DNA of 64,000 bases from Euborellia annulipes (GCA_023213315.1 JAKCPI010012605.1:80945-144944); one strand, 5' to 3'. Counted from the first letter of the stretch, positions 1 through 11,941 are shown. The notes: generated by a model not told the origin, from the sequence alone. Numbers and translations: made by a program.

Positions 1-96
1 ATTGGTTTTGAGAGATTAAATAATAAAAAATTCATAATTATAAAGTCAGTGTTAGATATCAATATTTAATTTGTTGATATTCTTTTATAAAACAAT

Positions 97-152
97 ACTT
101 TCTCTCTCTATATATTTCATATATAGGGTAAGAGAAAGTAAAAAGTTTTACG
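97..152 (-). mobile_element. HLE terminal-hairpin fragment
   Basis: ATACTTTCTCTCTCTATATATTTCATATATAGGGTAAGAGAAAGT only; the body is absent. Confidence 0.6.
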
Positions 153-1907
153 CTTCATTTTTTTTTTTTTTTTTATAAATTGGCGAAATTTTAAACAAAA
201 TATTCTTCAACTGAGTGTTTTTGTTCTCATTCCAATTTCAATTTAGTCGACTGCTCTTCAAAATATCACTGAAAACATTTTATTTGTTTTTATTAAAATT
301 TATTCCCTTTGTTTATTCTTTTTCTCTCTGTATTATTATTATTGAGTTGTTTTTCTTTTTCTTTTTGAGACAAGTGGACCATTATGACCTAATTAGCAGT
401 TGAAGTACTCCACTTCATTTTCTTTTTCATTCACGATATATATAAACATAAAATAAAATTTATCAACTCATATATTAAAAAAAAAAAATTGAGTTCAGTC
501 AAGAATTATATCTTGGATATTAACAATACTACTATTATAAACACGAACTCTGATCAGTTCGTACATACGAAAAAAAATTTATTGAAATTTTACAAATAAT
601 TAAATAAACAAATGATTTCAATTAAATTTGAAAAATTAATAGACATGGAAAAAATCTTTCTTATTTAATTCAAAATTTTATTTTGAGATATAATAAAGTA
701 AATTGCCAAGTTTGGACAAAAAAATTGATTAACTTAAGAGATAACAAAATGAAAAACTTTTTCCTATCCAATTTGGCAAATTAAATTATATTATAGCATG
801 TGGGATGTTCAATGGCTAGTCAACTATATTTTTTTATATATAGGCCCTATATAATTTGTCAATATCATTTTCAAAATTGTTTTGAAAAAGGAAAAAATAA
901 TTTATTTACATCGTTTAGTATCATTCGGTTCAAAAGTAATTGGACAAATGATATATTTTAAAGATTGAAAAATAAAATTATAATATTATTTAAGAATTTT
1001 GTGTACAGTAAATTTCAAAATTAAGCAGAGGTTTGAGCCCTGAGCATGAGCAAAATACTAAGGTGGTCTCAAAAGACATTCTGTCCCTTGGTTTATTCAA
1101 TTTATTTTCAATTTAATTCTTCTGAGATATAGAAAAAAAAATAAAAAATTTCAAAACTAAAATTATGGAATAAAAAATCGAAATGTTATCAATGCATTAT
1201 ATAAATCTTTTAAAATAAATAAATATTGCGAATAATTAAAGGATCTAGTGTGTTTTGAGGCGACCATTTCAACATCTTGACGTGTTGGTTGCATATGTTC
1301 AGGGGTTCAACCCTCTACCCCTGGAATTTTGTATTACATTCCAAACGGATTTTAAATTCATGATGAAAAACTCCTTCTGATTGACTTAAGAATCATTGGT
1401 TTAAAATAAATCTATATCCTATTTTAATTTAACAATAATTCAAGCCTCAAATACATTGAAGAATAATTATTTATTTTTTTTGTCCGTGCTGAATTGATTA
1501 AAGAGAAAATAGATAAATGGTGTTTAAATTCCGAAGGGAGAGAGAGAATAATCCACAATTCTCTATTAATACGTAATTGAATTAAATGTGTTATTGATTA
1601 CATTAATGTACTGTATAGTTCTAATTAAAGCACTTGGTTATTATAGTCCTAATTATGTTTAGATAGGGCTCGAAAATCACAAATTCTTATTCTAAGCAGC
1701 TTACAGGTTTGCAATGAAATATTAAATCTAATATAAATACTTTGAATGCCTCTTTTTCCTTTCTAAAATAAGTATAAAAATATAAATTATAGCTGGGATA
1801 TAAATAATTGGGAGATTTTGATAAGGGAGAGTGCAGATATTAATTTTTGTTATTATGTTTTCAGTCTGAGTATGGACCATCAATGGGAGTCAAGAATGTA
1901 TGTCAGT
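153..1907. other. AT-rich spacer
   Basis: No gene or recognisable element. A GGGGTTCAACCC motif at about 1303-1314 is B-box-like but has no tRNA context. Confidence 0.5.
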
Positions 1908-1915
1908 ATAATGAA

Positions 1916-2274
1916 CGGGGGCGCCGGAACGAATTTGAATCAGGAGGGGGGGGCAAAAAATTTTTTTTTTTTTTTAGAAAATTAAAATGATTTAATATGT
2001 TCAAATAGTATAAAACAAAAACAAATCTACTATAAAACTTTAAAAATTTTAAATAAAATCACAATTTTAATAAAATTATAATTTTAAAAAATTTGATAGT
2101 GATTTTATCAAAAATTTTAAAAAAAAAGAATCCCCTTTTTTTTAAAATTTTATATCATTTTTAAAAATAAATGAAATAAAAGAAGAAATTTTGCTCCGTC
2201 TGCCCCACCCCCCTATAGGATGCCAGAGGGGGGGCAATGTACCCTTCCCCCCTCCCCCAGTTCCGGCGCCTATG
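1916..2274. mobile_element. hAT-type MITE, 8 bp target duplication
   Basis: Terminal GGGGGCGCCGGAAC / GTTCCGGCGCC, G-run subterminal tracts, AT-rich core. ATAATGAA at 1908-1915 and 2275-2282. Confidence 0.75.
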
Positions 2275-2346
2275 ATAATGAAAATAATAATATACAAATT
2301 TATATATTTATTTAGTATTTGTATTGCTAAATAAATAAACCACGAT

Positions 2347-2636
2347 GAGGCGAGCGTGGCTTATCGGATAAGCTGAGGCTTAGTAATACGAGGTAAAATG
2401 TCACTCGAGTTCGAACCCAACTTGCCGAAAAAATTCAACCAAAGTCGAACGTCTCTGCTGGAGCAAAGGGAGTACACATCCCCTCCAATTCCAGGCACTT
2501 AGGGCCTGAGGGATGGACATAGGAATTCAGGGTAAAACATCACCCGAATTCGAACCATTCCTAGAACGGGGCAGCACAATAGATCTGATCTAGAAGGTCG
2601 CAGTGCAAAAAGCCCAGAACAACTAATCAATCAATC
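2347..2636 (+). mobile_element. tRNA-derived SINE, 14 bp target duplication
   Basis: The head has a tRNA-like pattern with B-box GAGTTCGAACCC (2407-2418), a second GAATTCGAACC-like motif near 2548 and an (AATC)n tail. AAATAAACCACGAT flanks it at 2333-2346 and 2637-2650. Confidence 0.75.
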
Positions 2637-2650
2637 AAATAAACCACGAT

Positions 2651-4210
2651 TAGTGCCAAAAAAAATCTATTCATTTAGCATTTTTCATCTAGTAGCTGTG
2701 GTAGTTGAAAAATCATATTCATTAATTAATAATCTGATTCATTTTTATTAAAAAAAAATGATTGTGCGACCGAGAATTTATTTTAATAAAGTCTGAAATT
2801 TTAAGCCGACCGCAGCTAAATAACTAAAAGATTAGACGCGAGAGGCGCCACTAATCAAGGACGCCTAATAGTTATGCAAAATCTTATCCCAGGAGATAAT
2901 ATATTTGCCTGTTTAATAGGGGAGTTTTAACATTTTTTTTATTTGACTTCTATATTAAATAAATAAATATCGCTAAATTGAATTTCAATGGGAAGATTCA
3001 ACTAGAAATATTTTTGATAAATGAAGCTTAATATAAAATTTTATCCGATGTTTTATTTTCTATTCATATAAAACGCTTTAAAAAGATTTTAATGGTAAAA
3101 ACTAGTCATTTGTGGCTCATTAGATGATGGGTGAATAAATCCAAAAGGATCAGTTGAATGATTCAAATAAAATATATACTTCGGTAAAAAGATACGAACG
3201 AATATCCATTGAGAAGATAATATAAAAGGAATCGTTGAAAAATAAAAAATCTAATCAGAGCACGCAGATTTTATAAAAAAGATTAAAAGAGATATGTATA
3301 ATGAATTTGCATACTCATTTTGACCTAAATGGGGTCGATAAAATTTTATTTATTAATATATAATTCTTTTTAATATTAATATCTCTTTAATATTTTATTT
3401 CAATTTTTAATATTTAAAAAATTCTCTTTGTGCCAAGACAATAGTGTTGTTTAATAAACAAAATAGTGGATGGCTTTATTAAATTTATTTAAATTATATA
3501 AATAAATATGCAGGGATATTGGATATCGCCAATATTTGTTTTTTTGTTTCTCGGGTCACGAAAAACAAAAATAAAGATTGTGGATAATAAGTATGCAGCA
3601 AAAGAAAAACAAAAACATTTTGACTTATGTTGAAGTCAAACCATTCCTGATAGACTGCTTCATTATTGTGAGAGGCCGAAGCAATTTATTGAACAAATTT
3701 CTCGACAATTTAAATGACGGAAGGGAAAACCATTGGTAGAGCTAAATGAAAATGGATGGCTTGCTTAATGCAGGCAGGAATTGACAAAAGAGGACAGAGG
3801 GAGAAGAGAAATTAAAATAAGTGACCCCTAATTAACAGTGCCGTGAACTTCAAAAGGTGGGGAAACTTTGCTCTAGACCTTGTTCAATACAAGATCTTTC
3901 GAAGAGAAACTTATATACGCATGGTAGAGCAAATACATCCCCCATAACTCCGGTTGGGATTCTTGTGCAATACATAAATCGGGAAAAAAAATTCGACGCA
4001 ATTAAATTCAATCATCTATGGAAGACTACTTAATCAATCAAAAATTTAATAAATGAAGTAATAATTGAAAACTATACCAAGAGATCTGACAAATTTCCTG
4101 AATATGAATTTTCATTAGAAGTTAAGTATAGTATGAATACAATTGTATTTTTTGTTTTTTTTAAATATTTAAAAGAAGTTAATTTTCATAATTGTTCCAA
4201 ATTTTTCATT
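2651..4210. other. Apparently single-copy spacer
   Basis: No frame or repeat recognised. The part 3630-3960 is less AT-rich than the rest and has no similarity to other parts of the window. Confidence 0.45.
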
Positions 4211-4337
4211 TAAATTAAATATTATTTAAAAGAAGAGGAAGATTTATTGCACTAATTGGACCAAGGTGTTGTGGTTAGAGAATAACAATAAAAGTTATTG
4301 TTGTTTGCTTTATTCTAAGGTCTAGCTAGTGGCTAGC

Positions 4338-4372
4338 AACAGTTTCGGTAGCCCAACTACCATCTTCAGACC
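4338..4372 (-). ncRNA. Decayed small hammerhead ribozyme
   Basis: On the minus strand: CTGAAGA core (CUGANGA), a stem II of five pairs (GGTAG/CTACC), then GAAAC. The GUC cleavage triplet is replaced by TGTT, so it should be inactive. Confidence 0.45.
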
Positions 4373-4638
4373 CATGGGCGTAGCCAGGCATCTTGTTAGG
4401 GAGGGGGGGGGCCAACCCCTCGTTAGAGCGAGAGGGGGGGGAGGGGTTTGCAATTAATATATACATAGAATATTAATTATTTATTTAAATTAAAAAAAAA
4501 ATTAAATTAATGTAGTGGATTGGGGCGTTAAAAATAAATTCCCAATGGGAAAAATATATTTTTGTTTGTTTGTTTTTTTAATTTTTAGGACAAGCCAGGG
4601 GGGGGCAATGGCCCTGCCTCTCCCTGGCTACGCCCATG
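4373..4638. mobile_element. hAT-type MITE, 8 bp target duplication
   Basis: TIR CATGGGCGTAGCCAGG with exact complement at the right; TTCAGACC at 4365-4372 and 4639-4646. Inserted in the loop of the 4.2 kb fold-back. Confidence 0.8.
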
Positions 4639-4795
4639 TTCAGACCTTAGAATAAAGCAAACAACAATAAATTTTATTGTTATTCTCTAATCACAACACC
4701 TTGGTCCAATTACTGCAATAAATCTTCCTCTTCTTTTAAATAATATTGATAATTGCACCAATCCTACGGAAACTAAATTAAATATATAGCAATGT

Positions 4796-5060
4796 CCTCG
4801 GGCTTGGTGTAGTTGGTAGCGCGCCTGTCTCGTATGCCAAGGGTCGCGGGTTAGGGCCCCAGGTAGTCCGATGATTTTATTGAAGCCATTTGGATACCAA
4901 ATGGCTTAAATAAGAAAGCCTGGACCCCAAATACATATATATTCAAATAACCGTTATCGTCAAAAGTCTTATATGGCTTGAGTTGCCGAAAATACTGTGT
5001 GAATGTGATTGTGAGTGGGAGTGTGAATGAGAAAAAAGTGTGTATTTTTTATATAAAAAA
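4796..5060 (+). mobile_element. tRNA-derived SINE, GGGCTTGGTGTAG family
   Basis: Head CTCGGGCTTGGTGTAGTTGG with B-box-like GCGGGTTAGGGCC, middle hairpin AAGCCATTTGGATACC/AAATGGCTT, then CGTTATCGTCAAAAGTCTTA and a GTGTGAATG tail. Target duplication not resolved because of adjoining TA repeats. Confidence 0.7.
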
Positions 5061-5077
5061 AAATATATATATATATA

Positions 5078-5665
5078 CAGGGTGTCCCAGGTGTCACGCA
5101 CCCCATTGTTGGGATCGAAAGAGAAAAATATTCTGAGATAATTTTCAAAAATTATTATTATTATTTTTTTCATTAACAAAAACAATTTACCTAATATTTC
5201 TCTATCATTTATTTTGAGTTTTTTATTTTTTTATTTCAATAATAATTATTATTATTTTAATAATTAACCAAAAGAATTCGTTTGAAGCTTTCTTGTCATT
5301 AATCCTAAGTCTTTAATTGTTGTATTTCAAAAAATTATTATTATTATTATTTCATTCATTAACCAAAACAATTCAACTGAAACTTCTCTGTCATTTATTT
5401 TGAGATTATTATTTTTGTACTTCAATAATAATTATTATTATTTTATTAATTAACCAAAACAATTTACGTAAAGCTTCTCTGTCATTTATCTACTACTATC
5501 CCACTTATTTTCTAATCTTCTGTAGCGCGCTCCTGATTGGTCACTTTTATTAATTAATTACTAATTAACTACTTAATCAAAAAATTCCAAACATGGATTT
5601 TAGGGCTCAGAATATTTTTCTCTTTCGATCCCAACAATGGGGTGCGAGACACCTGGGACACCCGG
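5078..5665. mobile_element. TA-flanked MITE with internal tandem copies
   Basis: TIR CAGGGTGTCCCAGGTGTC followed by GCACCCCATTGTTGGGATCG and AAAGAGAAAAATATTCTGAG, inverted at the right. TA on both sides. The core is three degenerate roughly 110 bp tandem copies (TTAACCAAAACAATT, CTTCTCTGTCATTTATT, CAATAATAATTATTATTATT). Mariner-type. Confidence 0.8.
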
Positions 5666-5775
5666 TATATATATATCAATAAACGGAATTCTAAAAGTTA
5701 GTCATTAAATTTTTTGGTTTTGTGTTTATTCATTTTATTTATTTATTTTTTTTTTATTTTTTGTAGTTGACTCAC

Positions 5776-5935
5776 TTGTAAGTCGGCTTCGGTTTTCTCA
5801 CTGACGAGACTTGGACTTGGGCTGGTGGGTCGAGGTAGTGGTTTAGCAATTCCCGGGGCTACGCTCCCAGTCCCGGAGCCTCCACCCCCAACGGACAGAG
5901 CCTCTGCAGACACGGCACTCGAAGGGGACATCGAC
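5776..5935 (-). CDS. Internal coding exon, Ser/Pro/Gly-rich, same gene
   Basis: On the minus strand the acceptor TTCTATTTCCAG ends at 5936 and a near-ideal donor (ACAA|GTGAGT) starts at 5775. The 160 nt exon is 1 nt plus 53 codons. Its first G completes the AG left by the exon at 13375-13606, giving Arg, so the protein reads LPR then SMSPSSAVSAEALSV. Next come a GGGGSGTGSV segment, a proline-rich piece (PLPRPTSPSPSL) and VSEKTEADLQ. It ends on a codon boundary, so the next exon should begin in phase 0; none is recognised in the 5.7 kb that remain downstream. SP and TSP sites suggest proline-directed phosphorylation of a disordered region. An open frame runs further upstream to an ATG at 5979, but the acceptor and matching phase favour the spliced reading. 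Gene identity unknown. Confidence 0.7.
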
Positions 5936-6208
5936 CTGGAAATAGAACCCACCCCATACCATTCCATTAGCCATCTCATCGCTTCACTCTCTCTAATACA
6001 TACATCTTATTCAAATTACTAAGGGCCTTTAATTTGATCAATTATAAGCATGAGGAAATCAAACTCCTACCGATTAAAAAAATTTTGGAATTAAATTTAC
6101 ACTCTCAGTAGTAACTATTATTCGTTAACTCAACCCATATAAATGAATGTGAATACTCTGAATAAAAACGGTGTTTTTAATTATATAAATTTTAATAATT
6201 GAATGAAG

Positions 6209-6255
6209 CCCGCCGACCCCGCACCGCGGGAATAATCAGGCGAGGACAGAAGAAG
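6209..6255 (+). mobile_element. 47 bp LINE 3' end with 15 bp target duplications
   Basis: This short insert matches the last part of the 53.6-54.2 kb LINE (CCGCACC.CGGGAATAAT, then GCGAGGACAGAAGAAG). It is flanked by AATAATTGAATGAAG at 6194-6208 and 6256-6270. It is an extreme 5' truncation of the same RTE-like family, sitting in the intron of the minus-strand gene. Confidence 0.85.
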
Positions 6256-6590
6256 AATAATTGAATGAAGTAAAGGAAAATTTTTTTTAATAATCGCTTA
6301 AAGGCAAGTAGAAGGAAGAAAAATTTGTACCTTGAATAATTTTAAAGAATTTTTTGAAATAATTAATGAATTAAGTAAGGTAAATTGATTAGAAAATTAT
6401 ATTTTTTTTTAATCTAAACCGTCTCAAAAAAAAATTTAATTTTTTTAAATCTTAACATGAAAATAAATATTATTATTTATCAGGTAATAATTAAAAAAAT
6501 TAGAAAATAAAAATTATTTAAAAAAAATAAATAGAAGTGATACTCGAAACAATTTTTCTGAATGGCTAAAACTTTTAGCTCCCTTAATAT

Positions 6591-7165
6591 AAAAATATGG
6601 TGTGAGTGGACGCACAGCACACGACTTTTTCTTACCCTTCGGTAAGAGAAAGTTGTATACTGTGCTTGTCACACCAGATTTTTTATGTGGAGATATAGAT
6701 AGTATATTTAGTTAAAAATTTTACCACTTGCATTTCATAATTATTACAAGACTAAAGTCTGCTTAAAAAGCTCTCAAGGGCTAAATGAGAATATACATTT
6801 TAAAGAGCATCTAAAAAATAATTGATTTTTGAATTTTAATCAAAATCGTTGGAGCGATTTTTGAAAACATAGATAAAAACTGAAAAAATACATCAGTAAA
6901 GTACTAGTACTTTTTGGCCGATTTTGTTCAAAAGCTTATTTTGAGTGTCCGGGAGGGTACGTGACTTAAATATAAAATTTCAATCCCATAGCTCAATTCA
7001 TTCATGCTTGAAATTGTTACACACACACACATACAGACCAATTTGCAGGACCCAATTTTTTGAACTCAGGGGACCTCAAAACATGTATTTCCATCAAAAT
7101 CTTGACATGGAATTTTTGACATGATCTCTCTATATATATTTCATATATAAGGTAAGAGAAAATAC
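6591..7165 (-). mobile_element. HLE copy, both hairpins present
   Basis: It runs from ATATGGTGTGAGTGGACGC and its hairpin (to CACACCAGATTTTTT at about 6685) to TTTCATATATAAGGTAAGAG. It carries AGTACTAGTACT, the (CA)n/CAGACC block and the GGACCTCAAAACATG segment, and lies inside the host intron. Confidence 0.75.
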
Positions 7166-7869
7166 AAATATTTCGCGAGATGAATTTGTGTTAGTTTCGA
7201 CATATCCACACCCAGGACTCCCTGGACTTGGAAAAAAGATTTTTCGCATTTGTTTACAAAATGAAAATGAGATTAATAATATATTAGAGAAATTAAGCAA
7301 AAAAAATTTTATTTTCCGAGGCATTAAAAAAAAAAAACATAAACAGGTCTGAGTTTTTCACTTGAGTGAAGACAGCAAAGATGGTAAAAGGAAAGGAGAA
7401 ATGTTCATCCACTTTGGAAAGGAGAGAGGAGGAATATTTCAAGTAAATTATTAGAAGATGAAACGCGTCTTTGATGTCTACGTTATCATATCACAGAGCG
7501 GCAAGTTAAGGAAAAATTCTAATTAAAAATGAAAGAGAGAGAAAAAAAAATGGAAAGGTTAAAAGTCTTTATTCGAATGAAACTCAATAAGATTGAAAAA
7601 CGGTTTCGTTTAATTATTTACTTAAGAGGGGGAATTTTGTTCTTTCAGATTGTTATTGATTTTGAATTTTATATTAGGCCTACGTGAATGTTGACTGGAA
7701 TAATAATGGAAAAATGTCTAAGTCTCTAATACTCTTAAAGAATTAGGGATTTTAAAAAGCCTTTTGTTCGTATATCGGCAGAAAACATCTAAAGATTGAA
7801 GTTGGCTAAGTATAATAATTATGAATGGGTCGTTCTCATTATTTTTAACAAAGGGAATTAGTAAAAGTA

Positions 7870-8169
7870 AAAATCTGCTGTGACTGGTCGCCCAGTACAC
7901 AACTTTCGATTACCGAAGGTTCTGTGCTTCACGCCAGATTTTTTTGGGTCGAGATATATTTAGTTTCCCATAGCACCTTAGTTAAAACTTGACGACTTGC
8001 GTTATCAATTGTATTTTAAATGTTGAATGCTTGAAATAAAGTATGGTTATTTTTCAAAATTTTAATCTCATATTTGGATATTTTATACACAATAGGGAAT
8101 TCTAAGTAAATACAAAATTTCATAAGAATTAGAAAACATTTTTTACTTTCTCTTACCTATGTATATATG

Positions 8170-8219
<50 letters not shown>

Positions 8220-8613
8220 AAGTATTGGATTCATGTCAAAAATTCGATGTCGAGATTTTGATGATAGGAGAAATGGTTGCCATGGTAACAAAATATAAAT
8301 ATGTTTCTGTTTATAAATTGTATATCTTGAATTCTAATATATTGGCGGAAACTAAATATATGTCGACACGAAAAATCTGGTGTGACAAGCACAGAACACA
8401 ACTTTCGATTACCGAAGGTAAGAGAAAGTTGTGTGCTGTGCGACAGTCACACCAGATTTTTTAAATATGTAAAAAGTTCCAACGGAGTTCACCTTTTGAA
8501 TCGAATTTAACATGTGAATCCCCATAGGGATTTAACATTGGCTCTATGGAAGGAAGAGCCAAAAAATGAATTTGAAAGATCTGATACTACATCAGTAAAG
8601 TGTACTTCAAAAA
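7870..8613 (-). mobile_element. HLE copy, long form, split by the copy at 8155
   Basis: The left hairpin (AAATCTGCTGTGACTGG to CACGCCAGATTTTTTT) and long-form interior (7956-8154) continue at 8463 (AAATATGTAAAAAGTTCC). It fades at about 8613, so the TATA-hairpin end is missing. Confidence 0.75.
8155..8462 (+). mobile_element. HLE copy, internally deleted, nested in another HLE
   Basis: Both ends are complete (ACTTTCTCTTACC to CACACCAGATTTTTT), but most of the interior is missing: CGAGATTTTGAT joins directly to ATAGGAGAAATGGTTGCC. The terminal hairpin loop has expanded to a (TA)n run at about 8176-8214. It sits in the T-run of the older copy 7870-8613. The empty version of that site is preserved at 10225-10240. 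Confidence 0.85.
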
Positions 8614-8938
8614 TAAGGATCTCCTATCCACAATTAAAATAATTTTTTTATTATCAAAGGAATGATTTTATTTCACAACCCAAGTACCATTTTACTTTGC
8701 CTTTTGATGGTTATATGACCTTATGGCTTATCTAGGACGTAATTTTTTTATCGCCATAATTCCAATCCCTTGAAAGTAAAACGACCCCCTCCTATTTTTT
8801 AAGGATTTATCTAATTGAAGAATCTTAATGATGAAGGTGGCTGATATATAGCCTTGATAACTTGTGTAGTTGGCAAGGCTTTCTTTGGTTGGCGAGAAAG
8901 TAAAAATTTAATGAAAAGAAATAAATATTATTTGAGAG

Positions 8939-9206
8939 TAAGGACGGATACAATGGAGGGGGATAAAGAGGGTAATTACCCCCCCCCCCGATATTTGAAA
9001 AAAATATTTTCTTGGGAATTAAATTTAATTTTTAATATAAAATTTTAAAAATTAATACTTAAAAATTTGATTTGTATATATATTCTGATAAACAAGTACA
9101 GAATGCATTTTTAAATTACCAAAAGTAAGGAAAAATTGTGTGCTGTGCGATCAGTCACACCAGGTTACCCCCCCTCCACCGAGAAACTCCTCTGGATCCG
9201 CTCTTG
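8939..9206. mobile_element. hAT-type MITE containing a piece of HLE hairpin
   Basis: The ends resemble CAAGxGCGGATNCAGAGG. TTTGAGAG/TTTGAAAG flank it. The interior has GTGTGCTGTGCGATCAGTCACACCAG, one strand of the HLE 3' hairpin. Confidence 0.7.
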
Positions 9207-9698
9207 TTTGAAAGTGTTTTAATGTTTTTATTAAAATCTATCAAGCTAATTATTCTAAACAAATCTACAGTATTAGTATCTAGAAGAATATACAGTAAAA
9301 TGAATAAAATAAATTTTATAAAAGTCATGCGGCTAAATGATTTATAATTATTTAAATTGATTGTGCCTTAAAGCCCTATAAAATAAATATTAAAACAAAA
9401 TTTTTCAAAGCTTTTGAAGGGTTGTTCACTTGAATCGTTATATTCCCTGGCAAAAGTAATTTATCTTATTTTATTTCTCTTTAAATGTTTTTTTTTGTAA
9501 AAGAAATAAAAATTGTTCAAATTGATGGATAGAACTGATATACGGATATCATTTCGCTAGTTTAGCGAGCTAAAGGGATTTATTTTTATTATTATTATTC
9601 AGTAGAGTTTATGAAAAATAATCTCTATACGGTGTCACTGGGCTCTCTTCAAGTTATATAAAATCTCTATTCATTTGAAAGTGTAGATATTAGATTTT

Positions 9699-10600
9699 AC
9701 TTTATCTTATAGAGAGAAAGTATTGAGATAAAGTGAAAAATTCGATGACGAGATTTTAATGGAAATACAGGTTTTGAGGTCCCCAGAGTTCAAAAAAGTG
9801 GGTACTGCAAATTGGTCTGTGTAGACATTTTTAAGGATAAAAGAAATGAGCTACAAGATTGAAATTTTATATTTAAGTTAGGCACGCCTCTGAGGCGTGA
9901 AAATAAGCTTTTGAACAAAATCGGTCAAAAAGTACTAGTACTTTAGTGAAGAACTTTTTAAGTTTTTTTCGATTTTCACAAACGATTTTGATTAAAATTC
10001 AAAAATCAATTATTTTTTAGATGCTCTTTAAAATGTATATTCTCATTATGCCCTTGAAATCTTTAGAAGCACACTCTACTCTTGAACTTAATAGGAAAGA
10101 CAGATTTTTTAAATTCACTTTTCGGCTCTTCCTTCCATAGAGCCAATGTTAAATCCCTATGGGGATATGAATGTTAATTTCGATTCAAAAGGGGGTCCCT
10201 TTGGAACTTTTTACATATTTAAAAAAGATGTTTCCAATTCTTATGAAATTTTGTATTCATTTAGGATTCTCTACTTCAGCGGTTTCCAACCTTTTTTGAT
10301 ATGCGGCCCACTTTTCCCTTAAAAACAATCGCTGAGGCCCAGTGTATATATATAGCCTATATATTCTGTATATAATTTTTATCATTCCTTAGACATCCGC
10401 GGCCCAGTTGCAATCATCCCGCGGCCCACAACTGGGCCGCGGCCCACGGGTTGTACAAATAAGAGATTAAAAATAACTAACAAGTCAACAATTAAAATAC
10501 AATTGAAATACACAGAGCCTATGGAAATTTTGAATCAATTGACTTTTTTATTTTTTACTTATGAAACGCAAGAGTTTGAAACTAAGGTTAGAACTCAAAA
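9699..10600 (+). mobile_element. HLE copy, long form, interrupted by a hAT-type MITE
   Basis: It starts with a hairpin lacking its loop (ACTTTATCTTATAGAGAGAAAGT) and keeps AGTACTAGTACT and the long-form interior. At 10225-10240 it shows the uninterrupted T-run that is occupied in the 7870 copy. It is broken at 10277-10453 by a hAT-type MITE and fades near 10600 before the 3' hairpin. Confidence 0.65.
10277..10453. mobile_element. hAT-type MITE, right end degraded
   Basis: CAGCGGTTTCCAACC at the left and GGGCCGCGGCCCACGGGTTG at the right, the usual ends of a widespread hAT group. The last bases and any duplication are lost. It lies within the HLE at 9699. Confidence 0.6.
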
Positions 10601-10842
10601 AATAAATTAATAAATAAAAATATATATAAAGGAAGATAGTGTTAAAATTTTACATATTGTTCTAAATTATAAAAAAAATTTTATATCTTTTAATTAGCGC
10701 GGTAGGGGAGAAGTAATTGACTAGATTAACAAAATCCCCCCTCCCCAATAAGTTTTCAAGTGCGGCCCTTGGCTTAATTAATAAAAGTATTAGCACTTGT
10801 CATTTATAAAAGAAAATATTAGGATATAATTTGTTATAAAAA

Positions 10843-10893
10843 CAATACTTTTTCTCTATATATTTCATAAATAGGGTAAAAGAAAGTAAAAAG
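10843..10893 (-). mobile_element. HLE terminal-hairpin fragment
   Basis: Diverged terminal hairpin ending ATAGGGTAAAAGAAAGT. As at position 97, it is preceded by TATAAAA(A)CAATACTTT, suggesting that the two fragments derive from one truncated subtype. Confidence 0.5.
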
Positions 10894-11031
10894 TAATAGG
10901 CCTATAATTATTCAAATTTTATTAAATTTAAAAATTGTTATTAAATGACATATTTTGTCTAACTTTAGCTATCATTGAAAATAAAATTTACTCGAATAAC
11001 GTGAGTTCGAATCTTGCGAGTGCCTCATTTT

Positions 11032-11125
11032 TTACTTTCTCTTACCTATACTCTATATGTAATATAATAGTGAGATCATGTTAAAAATTCGATGTCGATA
11101 TTTTGACGGAAATACACGTTTTTCT
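11032..11125 (+). mobile_element. HLE left-end fragment
   Basis: ACTTTCTCTTACCTATACTC, then AAAATTCGATGTCGATATTT and ATACACGTTTT; the rest is too diverged to follow. Confidence 0.55.
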
Positions 11126-11941
11126 GTTTAGGACTTTAAGACTTAAGATTGGGTAATTGAGAATTTCTAATTCGTAGGAAAAATTATATATCTATTTCAA
11201 AAAATAATTAATATAGTTTGAACTTTAATGAAATATCGCTGTAAATGGAACGATTTTTGGTGAGAAGATTTTGAAAATAAATTGTTTTAACAGATAAAGT
11301 TAAAATAAAAAAGACACAAGAGAAAATAGAAGCTTTAAAAACAATAAGTCAGGGGAGAAAAATAAATAAAGAGTCTTTATTAAATCCCCCTTTTATATAA
11401 ATATATTTTATCCATGGTGTAAGTTATACCCTCGTTTCATGTTTTAATTTAAATACTAAAAATTCTCTTGTTAATATAAAGCGTAAGAAAGAGAAAATAA
11501 ACATTTCATGGATGCTTTTAAAAACATTGATTTTAATCCTTCTTTCTCTATTATTAAATTGAATTCTATGATTACAAATAAAAATATAAGAATTAGGGAA
11601 TAAAAAGTTGAAATAATTAGAAGATTAGATTAGGTCCCTTTGCGATTTTTTTTTTACTTTTTAAATAAACAGAGATGTAAAGCCAAGAGGAGTTAACGTA
11701 ACGAAAACTTCACCTCATTCCAACTTTGCTTGTTCAAACAAAATTTTTTTTTTCTCTTTAGATTTTTTAACTTTTGTTTTATAAAATTAAATAAATACAA
11801 TAAAAAAAAAACATTAGAGGAATTAAATATGCAAATAAGAAATTTAATTTTTTTTTTATTTAGAGAAAGCTAAAAAGAATAAAAATAGATAACTTTATTC
11901 AAAATCTGTAACGTATAGAATCCGAAACTACTTATTATATT

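Larger units (their letters stand above)
4211..4751. mobile_element. Ribozyme-bearing fold-back split by a hAT-type MITE
   Basis: Inverted arms of about 115 bp (from AAATATTATTTAAAAGAAG at the left to its complement at 4735-4751) include AATTGGACCAAGGTGTTGTG and TTTGCTTTATTCTAAGGTCT. The loop keeps a decayed minus-strand hammerhead motif (4338-4372) and is interrupted by a MITE at 4373-4638. Confidence 0.65.

Noticed and set aside
5825..6022. Plus-strand frame over the 5776-5935 exon
   Set aside because: It is the antisense shadow of the minus-strand exon, which has matching splice sites and phase.
8159..8464. Open frame of about 100 codons with a Tyr/Ile run and CQKFDVEILM
   Set aside because: It is a translation of an HLE copy including its (TA)n loop and 3' hairpin. 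Similar short frames (SCQKFDVEILM, SVCVSV) occur in other copies only because the element sequence and its CAGACAGA microsatellite repeat; stops are not conserved.
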